A stretch of 64,000 nt of DNA, taken from positions 117,019 to 181,018 of the forward strand of contig NW_024468546.1 of assembly GCF_001632365.1 (NCBI RefSeq), written 5' to 3'. How positions within the stretch are numbered: the stretch's first letter is position 1; every line of letters begins with the position of its first letter. Below are positions 22,458 through 33,765 of the stretch, piece by piece. The stretch comes from Laetiporus sulphureus 93-53 (taxonomy: Eukaryota > Basidiomycota > Agaricomycetes > Polyporales > Laetiporaceae). The notes under the pieces were generated by a model that worked only from the letters and a program-made list of their open reading frames with translations, ran no database searches and was not told where the DNA came from. A program made the translations under genes and the position numbers.

Positions 22458-24362
22458 TCAGGTCCAGACGGTTCCCTTTCTCTTCGCAAATAGATGCCTT
22501 GCGATTGTTAACAGGGCCGAACCGACTAACATGATGATCTGTGAGAAATCAAACGATGAGCGAATGGCATTACGATGAGCGAGCTCGTTTGCTTACGCCA
22601 CTGAAGAGGAGTGCCTTGTACCAGACATATTCGGAGCCCACTAATGCACCGTCGATTGGTGTGCCAGACAGCACTGCAAATGCAACTACGAAGAGGCAAA
22701 GACCGATGCGGATTCTACGGAAGCAAGTACAGGCAACGTCAGCATCTCAGCCAGCCAGAGAACTCCGTTGACAACTCAAGTACTCACCCAGCTTCCCGAT
22801 TGCTGTTAGCCATTGCTGACATGGTGGCCGGGAGCAGGGCGAGAACTAAGAATCGTGTGCGTCAGCAAAAGACAAGTAGCAAAGTACGACTACCTACATG
22901 AACCCGTGAAGAATCCATACAGAATCGTGAACACGATGACAGCTCCGGGACTCATCACCCCGAACATGGCGAAGATCAACGCTGCGCTGACGAGCGCCAT
23001 AGGACAAAACATATTGAAAACGCCCACGTAGTCTGCGATGAAATTCGGAATAATACGCCCGAAAATGGTTCCGGCATTCAGGATGGGGATCTGAAGGGCA
23101 AGGTCGTAAATTACCTAGATGATTCTCGCGCATGGTATATCTCACCGTATAGAAGGAAAGGGTGCTCGACAGCCCATGCTCGGTCACCCACACCTGCAGG
23201 TAAAAATCTGAACAGGACCATCAATTCAACGTTTCCAACCGCAAGCAGAGAACTCACAGGGGAAGAACAATCCCCACATGACCATGAACACCCTACATGT
23301 TCGTTAGCGCGGGAGGATCAAATTGCAGCCATAACGCGCACCCGAACAAGGAGATTGCATACGGCGTGTCTGTTACGAGCGCCTTCATCGAGATCTGTGA
23401 TTGATGCTGCGCTGGTGGCAACCGGGTCTTCATGATACAACAGGAGATTGCGAGCAAACCGAGTACGAGGAATGCAGTTGCACGCACGCCCCATGCAAAA
23501 CCAGCACGGCCATTGAAGAGCTGATTCAGCATAATCGGCATGATGATTCCTCCTGCAGAGGAGCCTGCCGCGCTCATCAACGTCAGAGGAGCTAATAGGA
23601 TTGAACGGGCATGATACACACCAACTTGTGCGATACCGAGAGCGAGAGATAGCTTCTTATTGAAGTGATGTGACGGGATAGAAAGAGCAGGAGTAAGAAG
23701 CAGCCCGCCGCCCAGTCCCATTCCGACGCCTTGAGACAGCAACAGCTGATAGTAGTTGCTTGTGTCCGCCAATGAAAGCATGAAAAATCTAATTGTGCAG
23801 GATCAATAAGTCGGTATGGGAGTTCTTCAAAGCCTTCAACTCACGAGAAGCAGAAGAGGAGGGAACCACCAATCTGGATATGGCGAAAATAACCCGCGTC
23901 GAACAGCCGGCCGGCCGGCAGCCCTCCAAAGTAGAAGAGAGCTAGCTGAGATGAGAGGTTATAGCTGCGCGCCTTTCAACGTGTTATTGAGAATATATAC
24001 CTGCACGGAGCCGATCCAGCTTATATTCGACGACGTCGAGGTATTCTGCTGTGCATAGTAATTTTGGAAGACACCGAAAGATGTTGAGGAGCCAAAGGTA
24101 ACGAAAATAAGGAGGAAGCTAAGGAAGTGTAATCGAGAGTCAGCTGCAGTCACAAACCTTGACCGCCGTAGCGACATCTGACCTACCTCCCAGTGACAGT
24201 AAGCCAAGCCTGCCAACCACCATCAGGAATTGTGATGTCGGATACTTCAGGCTCCACTTGGGGCTCTTTCAAACCGTCGGAGACCGATAAAATAGGGTCG
24301 ACAAAGACGGATTCCAAGGTCTTCTGGTCATGCTCGTCGGACTTGCTCGGGGTGCTTGCCAT
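22458..24362 (-). CDS. MFS transporter, monocarboxylate-porter-like
   Basis: Minus-strand gene starting MASTPSKSDEHDQKTLE at 24362. A polar N-terminal tail of about 50 residues leads into IPDGGWQAWLTVTG, the conserved entry motif of fungal monocarboxylate-type MFS proteins. After an intron comes SFLLIFVTFGSSTSFGVFQNYYA (span 1, with the SFGV motif). Further exons give LALFYFGGLPAGRLFDAGYF (loop 2/3), SQGVGMGLGGGLLLTPALS, GSSAGGIIMPIMLNQL, ILNAGTIFGRIIPNFIADY, VIVFTILYGFFTG, then LCLFVVAFAVLSGTPIDGAL and a final span IIMLVGSALLTIARHLF ending KRKGTVWT and a TGA at 22460-22458. Twelve spans are expected in the plasma membrane or an organelle membrane. Yeast relatives (Mch, Esbp6) do not all transport monocarboxylates, so the substrate is left open. 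The frame appears intact. Confidence 0.85.
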
Positions 24363-26029
24363 TGCTATGAGTGAGCGGTGAGAAAACGGGGACCTTATAG
24401 CAGGAAGACCTGAGACGATTGGGGGAAAGGGGAGCAGTAAGGCTGGCCAGATAGCAATGCGCTCCAAGGCTGAGGTCTCGACGCCATTCTTTAATGTGCA
24501 GCGGTAAGGGTTCAAAGGCAACATAGTTGATCCACGATCGAAAATCGGAAGGTTCCACCATTGGTACGAGCAGCTTCGACATATAACCGTTACGGACACT
24601 ATTGGGGTCAGGAGACGGGCATTCAACAGTCCGACTAATTCGAAGCGAGGTTGAGAATACCACGTGGGCAAATCAGTGCCTTGGCAAGCCTGACCGTGGA
24701 TGACAGTCTGCTTCAGATGTCCACTTCAAGTTGACAATGTATGGAGTGAAGAGCGGACAGAATTCCGCGACGCTTCGAGGAAGACCGTACCACAAGCACG
24801 ACACGCCACGAGGGCAATGATGACTCCACAATTCGAGATTCATTCGAGCCTTCGAATCTGAAAACTCGTTCACCACAGATGTCAGCGAGGGCAGAAGTCG
24901 AAAGGGTTTCCTTCACGTACTCCTCCGCGCTTGTATTGCGTCACCTGATAGTCCATGCACGCCAATGGGAAACGACGGGAGACCGTCAGTCTGTCGTGAC
25001 CACTGTCCGATTTCTCGATGGAAACGAATCTGAACATAACCTGAGAAGACGCGTATCGGGACCAAGCCATTCATCATTCGCCTTGTGGTCCTGATGCAAT
25101 CGGCAGGCGATAGGTGATAAGGCTGGTCGCCGCCTCATAAGGTAACTTCGCGCCTTCCCACTCGCGGGGCAGGCTTAGCAGTAGAGATAGCTTGATACAA
25201 CATTACTCTTGGGGCCGCATGCGGAGGGACACCAAGACATGGAGATGGGATGTGGGCAAGTTAACTAGAAAGTTGAGAAGCCCAAAGTACGATGGAAGGG
25301 GTGAACGGTGATCCTCCCCAGGCATTTCTGCAGCATGAAGGATACAAGAGATGCATTATGGCAATACGTATGATTGGCTGGATTAACGTACGGTCTCTCT
25401 TCATACGATGAGTTTAGTCTACGACGAGCACTGTTCAGCGTCGCTGGCAATATGCGACATACCCGACATTGTGGGTACGACACCTAAATGTGCTTCGTCT
25501 AGTACGCCATAAGAACATGACAAGCGTGAACGTTACCCATGGTCCTCACCAGGTTTGAGGAACAAGGACGGTTCCCATTGTTCGAGTTCTCCATGCAGAA
25601 ATCACGACAACAATACTCTGAGACCAGACTACTGGCAAAATGCCTCTCACATGTCGATTATAGCTATGTGGCTCTTGTGGTATAATGAAACTTCTAGCCC
25701 AAGGAGACCGAGCTAGTCTAGCAGGAGAACGCAAGGGTAATGCCGGGTCCACCCGCAGCCTTCAGCGCTCAACAATCTCGAACGCGACGAGTGCCAGATC
25801 TCAACGCCGTCTATCCCACAGTCCTTCTGCATATGGTCCTCAGTCCGAGCCAACATCGAAAGTAGACAGGGCTGATTGCATATCAGCGAAATGGTACACA
25901 GGTCGTCAACATTCAACAGCAACCCCTTTGGATCCTCCCGCCTAGCAGCACTTTTCTATCCACCTTTCTCACACCACCACATCGCAATCGTCCAGTCCAT
26001 GACTCATGCTACCACCCGCGCAAGCCACT
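24363..26029. other. No recognisable gene
   Basis: About 1.7 kb upstream of the MFS gene. Minor open stretches on both strands without motifs; the proximal 300 nt presumably hold the MFS promoter. Confidence 0.5.
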
Positions 26030-26491
26030 TCATTCTGAATCATTGGTCGCGTTCAGATTGTTAAACTGGAACCAGGCGAATTCTTCGCGTCGCGACCCCC
26101 ACGCCCCTCCGTCTTCCTGCTCGTACCGCGTGCGCGATCTCTTCGAGGGACGTGCTCCGCTATTCTCAGCCCCAACGGCATCGTTCGCCGGAACGATACC
26201 ACGAGCGTGGGCACCAGCGAGAACTTGATCTATGACTCCCTGTCTCCGGCCTCCTGCTGCGTCTGAGCTACCCGCAGAGCTCGCGATGGCATTGATCGGC
26301 CTCGTGGCTGGAATTTGCCCTACCTCAGTAACACAAGGGATCCGACCGATCGAGATGGCAAAAGCGTTTTGGGTATCCGGCCCACGCAAGAGGTCGGCAG
26401 AATCGTCGAGAGGGCGGGAACCAGATATGAAGTTAGGCCACAAGTAAGCAGGTATGGATGTACCTGAGCTATGGCGGCGAAGCTTCTGCAA
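26030..26491 (-). CDS. Hypothetical protein, weakly supported
   Basis: A 153-codon open stretch on the minus strand, MQKLRRHSSGTSI at the start and FNNLNATNDSE at the end. The part RPSKRSRTRYEQEDGG is basic and charged, and GIVPANDAVGAENSGA is small-residue rich. A donor-like GTACATCC lies near the 5' end, so the first codons may be spliced differently. No family recognised. It could be a short lineage-specific gene or chance open sequence. Confidence 0.3.
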   Translation of the reverse strand: MQKLRRHSSGTSIPAYLWPNFISGSRPLDDSADLLRGPDTQNAFAISIGRIPCVTEVGQIPATRPINAIASSAGSSDAAGGRRQGVIDQVLAGAHARGIVPANDAVGAENSGARPSKRSRTRYEQEDGGAWGSRREEFAWFQFNNLNATNDSE

Positions 26492-26965
26492 GCTGTTTAC
26501 CGCTTGCTGCCTCTGTGTGCGATCCTTGTGGCGCGGAGAGCGCCAGGCGGGCTACTATCCATATATACCGACTGCAGCTTTCATTCAAGACGTTGCGGAA
26601 CTCATCCCCCATGAACACGTCATGGCACGTAGTCCCAGACGGCTGTTACGGAAGGTCCAAGTGGCACGCTCGAAGTCCAGCTGCCGGCCATCCGCAGGAA
26701 CATGTTTCGTGGATATTAGTGCAGGACCGGGTACCGAGAAGCCTTGGCAAATCCGCGAGATGGCTCAAGCGATCATAAAGCGGCGTCCCCAACTATAGCT
26801 TTTCTAGGTATTTTCTTTTGCAGATCCGGATGAAGTGCGAGATGCTACGATTAGCAATCGACCGAGTGTCCGTCGGCATATATAACCTCAAAGGTCCCAC
26901 AGCCGTGTCTCAAGTTTCGTCGTCTCAGCTATCACCGCATCCAACATCTCCTTACTTCGTCTACA

Positions 26966-27347
26966 ATGTTCGCCTACAAGTTGACCGCTTCAGACCTCCT
27001 TCGACTTTCTCCAAGTTCCTCCACAAGTGACGAACATCGGCTCTCTCCCCCGATATTACAATTGTAAGTGTCGATGGTCATCGGTAACACCTACAAAATA
27101 TTTGAGCTGCGCCGTTTACAAGTCTTCGAACATACCTCAAAATGTTACGGAGCCTTTGATCGACATGGCCGATTTCGCCCACCTCGTTCTTACGAAGATC
27201 GCGGACTTTTCCGCTTTGGACAATGATGAACCAGCAACGCCGCCTTCCTGCGTCGAGCCCAACACCATCGAACCATCTCGTGCTGATGCTTCCGACACTG
27301 TGGCTGTTCCCTGGGGTGCAGTGGCCCATGTACTCTTCCTTCATTGA
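26966..27347 (+). CDS. Small orphan protein, 112 aa
   Basis: Exon 26966-27063 begins MFAYKLTASDLLRLSPSSSTS; a 43-nt intron (GTAAGT..TTTGAG) leads to exon 27107-27347, giving CAVYKSSNIPQNVTEPLIDM, ADFAHLVLTKIADFSALDND and an end VPWGAVAHVLFLH. The phases close exactly (339 nt). The intron is at the short end for this window. No signal peptide or known domain is visible. It ends about 80 nt before the convergent zinc-finger gene. Alternative starts at 27027 or 27168 are possible. Confidence 0.45.
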
Positions 27348-27425
27348 AGTCAGACAGAAAGGTAGAACGAGGATGATAGGGAAGAGCATGGCATGCCATC
27401 ACATATCCAATGCCAGCTACTTGTC

Positions 27426-28449
27426 CTAGGATTTGGGACATTGAAAGTGTGCAGGATGCTCACGAAGATGCTGGTGGAGATCTTCAAGTGACTCGTACGG
27501 CCAACGCGGGTCCCCGATCAAGTGCTTCACGCAACCACTCGTAACAGCCTTCCAGTGTGCCTTCAAGCAATAATCCCGCTGGCTCGCATAGTCGCATCCG
27601 GGCCAAGGGCAGCGATATAGCTTGACCGGTGCGCACTTCATCGCCTTCCGGTCGTCGAAGTGTGACCGATCGTCTTCATGTCGCTTGAGGTCCCTGACCT
27701 CGTCGAATGTCCATGGACATCCCTGCACCCTGAAGCGGCAATGCGGCTTGTGGTTGCATTGGACCTCCTTCCGGAAGACGTCCCACAGAACCTTTGAAAT
27801 AGATCATCAATGATACATCTCTGAGAAGGAGTGAGGAACTCACCAGATCCCCTTCGTCCGCCTGCTGACCGTCCGACTCGACCGGTGGCGCATTCTCATC
27901 GTTCTCCTCTCTGTGCTTCCGCTCGCGAGACGTCGCCCCCGCACCAAGCTTGGCCGCCAACGCCTCGCTCCGACGTCGCCGAACAAATTGTTCGGTTTTG
28001 TTGGAACGACCGGGCGACGAACTTGTTTTTGAGGTAGACCCACCGGGGACGAGAGGAAGCGGGCGCCGCTTCTTTGCAGGTCTGGGCTGGGCAGCGTCGA
28101 GCTGCGGGGAATTTTGCACCTGAGTCTGCAAGGGCGCTGGTGCAGATGGGTACTCTGGGGAGTCAAGTGGGAGAGAAAAGTCAAAAATGTAGTCCGAAGG
28201 GAGTGAGAGTCCAGCCAGAAGTGAGTTACCGAGGATTTGAGGCACGGGACTGCACCGCAGCGCCATGTTGGACGACGATGGCCCAGCCTCGGGAGATGAT
28301 GCACTGGAGGATGAAGAGTCGGACCTCTGTGTCATGGCCCGGGTTTGTTTGTATGGAGTGATTGTTCGAAAGGCCGTTTCATCGATCTTCCATCCATGCA
28401 ACACGGGCCATTGGCTGCAGCGATTATCATCGGGCAGGTGAGATTCCAT
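27426..28449 (-). CDS. C2H2 zinc-finger protein, 323 aa
   Basis: Two exons, 28449-27844 (202 codons) and 27791-27426 (122 codons with stop), joined by a 52-nt intron in phase 0. The N-terminal two thirds are disordered: a Ser run (RSDSSSSSASSPEAGPSSS), Pro-rich stretches and a nuclear-localisation-like KKRRPLP and RRRRSEAL. The C-terminal exon holds the fingers: CRFRVQGCPWTF..DLKRHEDDRSH and YRCPWPGCDYASQRDYCLKAHW, with a partial third His-rich end (LEDLHQHLREHPAH). Finger spacing is slightly irregular (CX6C, HX5H), as is common in basidiomycete C2H2 proteins. The likely role is a nuclear DNA-binding regulator; targets are unknown. Confidence 0.75.
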
Positions 28450-29295
28450 TCTGTTCAGCAGTGAGCGGGGGATAAGTAGTTGCAGGAAGTTGTCGTGGTG
28501 AGCACAAGTTTGCCATTTTTATGTGCCTTTATTTGGTCCAGCACGGCGATGCTGCCACTCGGTGTGCCACTCCGAGTGGCTCATCAGCCTCGTTTTTCTG
28601 CACAGCCTAGCGGAGACCGGTCTGGTCTTGCTGTTGTGCAGCTCGTTCTATGCAGACGTACTAGTCCACGATTTTTTTGCACACGTTGCTGGAGTGCAAT
28701 ACGCCTGGACATCTGCCCTGGATTTTTTCGAAGGGTGGGTTGTGCAGTCGCTTTACAGTCGCAATGCCATTTCTTAACACGGATATCCGGTTACAGCTGA
28801 ATCACATTTATCCATGGCGACCGTCATTCCCGATCCTCTTCGCTCCTTCTGCTTCAAACCTATCCCTCCGAATGTTTTCATCCTTCAAGCATCTCGTCGC
28901 GACAATCCCGGCCACTGCTGCAGGTAATATGGATATAGATTTCGTCTCCGGTTCCCGGGCGGGCGACCATCGTGCAAAGAAAAGCCATCTTCAGCTTCAT
29001 TCAGTTTACGATGCTTTGATGGTCCGCCGCGACTTGTGGCTGCAGGTCGCCGTCACGAGCAACACAAACGCGTGCGGTCACAACTGTGACAGTACGCGTC
29101 CGTGACGATCTGGGCGGGACGCTTGACGTAACATTGCAAAAACACTGGTCCCCGTGGCCAATACCGGAACGAAAGCTACCTCATGATGCATGATGACGCG
29201 CTCAAATTTCCACTACATTCCAGCTCAGATATATGGCGCGTGCTGCTCGCTGACAGCTACCCACGACCCGTAACTCGAACCACGCCGACACCATC
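28450..29295. other. Divergent intergenic region
   Basis: Between the zinc-finger gene (-) and the small gene at 29296 (+). A short plus-strand open stretch starting MFSSFKHLVATIPATAAG at 28873 ends in a donor-like GGTAATATG and could be a non-annotated upstream exon or uORF. Nothing else recognised. Confidence 0.4.
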
Positions 29296-29724
29296 ATGAA
29301 CTCTGAATTAGCCCGCAAACCGCCTCCTCCCCATATCCCCGCCAATGTCACAGGCGGCAGTGGAAAGGCACGTCAATCTTTGAGTCCATGTTGATTAGGT
29401 GATGCTCAATGCGATAGCAGACATTCGTAGCCGGCGTGACAACGGTCATCGCCGGCCTCGGGCTCTTTTGGTACGCACAACAGTGGATGTTCCGCAAGAA
29501 GCGGGAGATAATGGGACCGGTGTCAATCCCTACGTGTCAGTCTATTTCGTGACCCCGTGAACTATTCGAGTGCTCACGTTTTGTGGCCTGCTAGGGGAGT
29601 ATCGCATGAGGCAGCAGCCGAGCCCGATGTCCTACCAGCGGATGTCTGGCTCCAATTTTGTGAGCTTACCCTTTCGCGATCGCGTCACCGAATGTTGCTG
29701 ATTGTCAATGTGTGTGTAGGGTAA
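29296..29724 (+). CDS. Tiny single-span membrane protein
   Basis: The start MNSELARKPPPPHIPANVTGG is followed by an intron and then GVTTVIAGLGLFWYAQQWMF, one transmembrane span, with a basic flank RKKREIMGP. A further exon gives GVSHEAAAEPDVLPADVWLQF and the gene ends with W and a stop at 29722-29724. About 80 residues. The first intron can be read as GC-AG (AAG then GCACGT, resuming at TFVAGV) or as GT-AG (donor GTCAAT, resuming at PGVTTV). Size, single span and basic flank resemble small mitochondrial inner-membrane proteins, but no family is recognised. Confidence 0.55.
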
Positions 29725-29894
29725 GAGCTCAGACCAGACGCGGGTTTAACCAAAAGAGGCGGCAAGATTGAGGCTAGAGGCTAGTGAAATGTCAAACCTC
29801 TAACGTGGTCCTCGTGCTCGAGGACCGCGGTGACCTGGGTGTACGATACTACGATACGGCATTGTCTGTATTTACAGATTTATTCTTTCGGTAA

Positions 29895-30620
29895 TCAATC
29901 GAAGTTGCGTTCATCTGGCCAAAAATTCTCACACGCCGCGCAGGATGTAACATTGATCTGCACATTGTGAAGTGAGCCTGGCGAGAACGCGAATAAAGCA
30001 CGCAAGGAAACTGGGAGAGTTAGCGAGTGCATCGTAGACGATTGGCCTGGAAAGACCCTTTGGAATGACTGCAAGGCCTTCTGGTTGAACTCTTGCCACT
30101 TGGACTGGACTGGCTCTTCTATCTGCTCTTCTGTCTCGCCTTCATGGCAACAGCCATGTTCCAGACTGGGACCACACTGTAACTGTCCACGACGAGCTCG
30201 TTGCTCTCTTTTACCACAACTTGCACGATTGTATCGTCGTAAAATCTGTAGTAATATGTAATGTGAGTTGCATTCACGTAAACTCATCGTGCAACGGACG
30301 AGGTATTTGAATTGCGGGTACGATGTGCCACTGGAAGCGCTGGTAGGGATCTCATGCAAAGTCCGCAATATTCTCAGACCGTTGTCCCCCCATGCATGCA
30401 ACGCTTCCATTGAATCCCACGGCCAACAACTGTCCTCGACCTGCGTTAGCTGCGCCTGCAGAGTCGTTGCGAAAAGCCAGAGACCTTTCTCCTCCAACGC
30501 CGCGCCCACTGCAGTCGCCGAACAGCGATCGGTTTGTTCCCGAAATGGTAGTCGTTCCTTACTCGCGACCGACTGATTGCCAGTACTCGGCACCCTGTTC
30601 CACCCTTTCCTCCCCTTCAC
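29895..30620 (-). CDS. Hypothetical protein, 241 codons, uncertain
   Basis: An uninterrupted minus-strand open stretch (MKGRKGWNRVPSTG to ENFWPDERNFD). Within it, TACATATTACTACAG before ILRRYNRAS looks like a real acceptor, and removing the 43 nt before it would still leave an open frame. It has no recognised domain, and the opposite strand is also partly open (30392-30796). A lineage-specific gene or a chance open region are both possible. The 3' end lies about 170 nt from that of the convergent small gene. Confidence 0.35.
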   Translation of the reverse strand: MKGRKGWNRVPSTGNQSVASKERLPFREQTDRCSATAVGAALEEKGLWLFATTLQAQLTQVEDSCWPWDSMEALHAWGDNGLRILRTLHEIPTSASSGTSYPQFKYLVRCTMSLRECNSHYILLQILRRYNRASCGKREQRARRGQLQCGPSLEHGCCHEGETEEQIEEPVQSKWQEFNQKALQSFQRVFPGQSSTMHSLTLPVSLRALFAFSPGSLHNVQINVTSCAACENFWPDERNFD

Positions 30621-30872
30621 GACCCCCTGGATATCAGAGGGACACGTCGTTTGAACTTATTACAACTGCGACAGTCGAGCTCGCCACTGTCGAATACTGC
30701 GGAAATCCAGCTCCTCTCGGATGCCAAGCACATAGATCATCACCCCGCATTTCTGCAACAGCGACACATCACGCTCGTTTTACCACCTCTCCCTAGACTG
30801 CACTTCTGACAAACTGAACCGCTGTTGTTATCATTTGCATCCCCCTCTCAGGAGGCTTAGAAAAGCACGACC

Positions 30873-33289
30873 ATGCCATCTTACCATCGCGGGTGGCTGT
30901 ACCCGCCTACACGACGCGAATTCACGCTACTCCTGTTTTCTCTGATCGTGTTTGTGCTCTCATACAACTTGGAGACGTCACTGCAGATCATAGGGGTGAA
31001 CCCAGCGAAGCTGAGCTCTGGATATTTGTCGACAATCGGTGTGTGTCTATCGTTCACGGTGTACTCCATTATGCGTTTTGTGGCCATGCCTTGACCCGTA
31101 TCATATCTTATCTGCACGAAACCGATGCATATATGCGCACTCCCCATCTGTATCGCTGGTTCTGCAATATTCTTTGATGCTTACTCACCTGCCACCCCAC
31201 AGGGCTCGGCACGAAAGACCCAGGATTTGAGCCAGACGGCCGGCGGCCGAAGGAATGGCGGGATGAACTAGAGAATCTTATCTTTGGCGAGTGGGAATGG
31301 GAGGAGGACCAGGTGGCAGGCGTCGAACGCGGGCTTGCTGGTATCGCCGTAGGAACTGCGGCGGTCTACAACGTCGAGACGAGGCGGAAAGCGAGCAGGA
31401 GCACAGGGAAGGATGACAAAGGTGTCGGATTGAACGAGGGTGTGACGGTGAAGGAGCAGCTACTGAGGTGGGAAGAAGAGATCCCGGTGGCGAGAGCACT
31501 GGCGCATGTACCGGGTATGTTTCACATGAACCTTCCCTTGATGGTTATCTCATAATAGTTGGGCTTTGTTGCAGGATATACTATCCTTGAGAACGCTATC
31601 ATGCTCAATGGGACACTCTTCCTTGTGACGGAGGAGCCAGCATCTCTGCCCTCTCTCGGTGCAGTGGGATCCTCTGCCACAGACCGGTCACAACCGCCGC
31701 GGGAGGAAGACTGGCAAGTCTTGAATAGGCAGCAAGCCATAAGTAGACTTGGAGATTTTGGTGGCAGGTACGTATGCAATCTCGCCTCTACACTCACGTC
31801 TCGTTAATCACACTAATGCTCTGTCAGATTATTTGGCACTACATGGCTATCGATGGACCCTTCTTCGTCGCAAGACCCGTACACCCTCTTCTCGATGTTC
31901 CGGGCACAGAGTGCACTTGCTATTCCTTCCTCGGCATTTGCATCCTCAGTAGGGTCGGACTCACTGCTGCCCTCAGAAGAGGAGGACAGTGCGAAGACAA
32001 TCGACGTCCCTGCACCGCTGAGGCTGATATATCAGAATGTGTCGACGTTTTCGAGTCCACGTCTTCCACCGCCGGGCGATGACCCCAAAAAGCACCCGCC
32101 GATGCGGGAGCGATCGTACAATGGTACGCAATGAGCACAACGTTTCTGCTTCATTCGACATAGCTGATCTGGATTCCATACTAGGCCTGCACCCCTTGCT
32201 CACAAAGGCAGCACTTCCGACTCTCGGAGTCTGGTACGAAGAGGACTGGCAGGACATCATCGATATGGATGTGCCATGGCTCTTCGACCGCGTCGTCGTC
32301 GTCGACCGCCATGCCGCTGATCGAGGACGCGACATGTGGACGCGACCATGGTCCGCAACCAACACCAACACCATCAAAGAAAGCGAGAATGAGCTGCGAA
32401 AGCGCGCAGAGGGCGACGATGGCAAACCTGCATGGGCAGCACCCTTCGTGGGCCTGCGTGCAAAGCCAGACTGGTGGACACCTGTCCGCGCTGCGCTGCT
32501 CAGCTACCTCCGAATGGAGGATTCATCCGCTGAGAATGCGAACTCCAATTTGGGACGGGGCAAGAAGGCGAAGAGCAAGGCAGTGCCAACAAAGCCTATC
32601 GTCACGTACGTCTCGATGCAGGACGAGCCTAATGGCGCAGGGCCACGGTTGCGTGACGAGGACCATGCGGCGTTGCTTGCGGGGTTGCGCGGCTTGGAGA
32701 GGGAGGGAGTTGTCGGCGAGGTGCACGTTGTGAAGGGCAATGGGAGTGTCGCGGTGCATGGATGGGAATGGGCGGATAGGATGCGTGCGATTGCACGGTC
32801 GAGTGTAGGCGTCGGGTTTGTGTGTGCTGTTAGCGGAAATGCTGACTTGCCTGATATAGATTGTCCTGGGCCCGTATGGGTTCCATCTTGCCGACAGCAT
32901 CTTCATGGCGCCTCCGTCGTGGCATAGTGTGGACCTCCCCACGACTTCATTATCACCTTCGGAGGACGAACAGAACCAGGCTCCAGTACCGCTCCTTATG
33001 GAGTTCTTCCCTCCGGGAATTTTCATGCCCGATCAGGAGTTCGCGGTACGCTCGCTTGGGATGAGATATATGGCGTGGTGGAACGACCGGTCAGTTGCCA
33101 CTTCACATCTGAGCATTCGCCATGGATTCTGAGACAGATTATTGCTTGGGTAGAAAATTCACCGGCAACTCCCTGCCTCCCGTCATCAGCCCCGGCCTCG
33201 ACGCCGACCCAAACCAGAGACTATCCATCAGCGCAGACGCGATTGTGCAAGCCATACGAGACGAGATTGCACAGCGGCGCATTTCATGA
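30873..33289 (+). CDS. Glycosyltransferase family 61-like (DUF563) type II membrane protein, 650 aa
   Basis: Seven exons close exactly (1953 nt): 30873-31038, 31203-31514, 31575-31767, 31828-32123, 32185-32804, 32860-33089 and 33154-33289. Intron 1 is 164 nt, long for this window. The N terminus has a short cytoplasmic tail and a signal anchor (FTLLLFSLIVFVLSYNL, about residues 18-34), so the rest faces the Golgi or ER lumen. Later motifs fit the GT61 fold: PTLGVWYEEDWQDIID, RVVVVDRHAADRGR, PIVTYVSMQDEP, IVLGPYGFHLADSIFM in the place of the usual G.HG.GLTH motif, then LLMEFFPPGIFMPDQEF and RSLGMRYMAWWND. GT61 enzymes transfer sugars such as xylose or GlcNAc to glycans or proteins. The divergent GPYGFHLAD motif makes the substrate, and even activity, uncertain. 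Confidence 0.65.
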
Positions 33290-33765
33290 TCATGATTTTC
33301 GACCTCTCCCTGGTGGTGACGGCTCCTTTAGATGTAGTAGATGGTACCAACTGGGATCGCTTGATTGACAATGACAAAGGACATACAGCTACCAGTACAT
33401 AATCGGTAATTTATTATATAGCCATTGCAATGGTGTGATGTCTTAGATGCTGGCGGTGGCTCGCCTTGACCAAGGACGATCTGTGTGAAGGTGTGCAATG
33501 GCCCGAATCGAGTCCAAGGAGGCAAGAATAGTGGCCATGGAGAACGAGGATTTGATGAGTAAGAACACGTCGACAAGAAAGCTCTATGCCGCCGTTGAAG
33601 AACGTCAGCAGGAAAGAAAGCCTCAGGAACGGAGAAGGGGGAAAGGTTGAGAAACGTGTCGTATAACGGTATGTCAGTGCACTCTGATTGTCAGGCTTGT
33701 ACGCAAATCATGGAGGGGGTGGCATGCAGCGGTCGGCTGCTAGACTGAGGTCTGTGTTCTTCCTC
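33290..33765. other. Convergent 3' flanks
   Basis: Between the glycosyltransferase (+) and the OPT transporter (-). No gene recognised. Confidence 0.55.

Noticed and set aside
26454..26798. Two overlapping plus-strand open frames of 106 and 114 codons
   Set aside because: No motif, mutually overlapping frames, no splice-supported extension; most likely chance.
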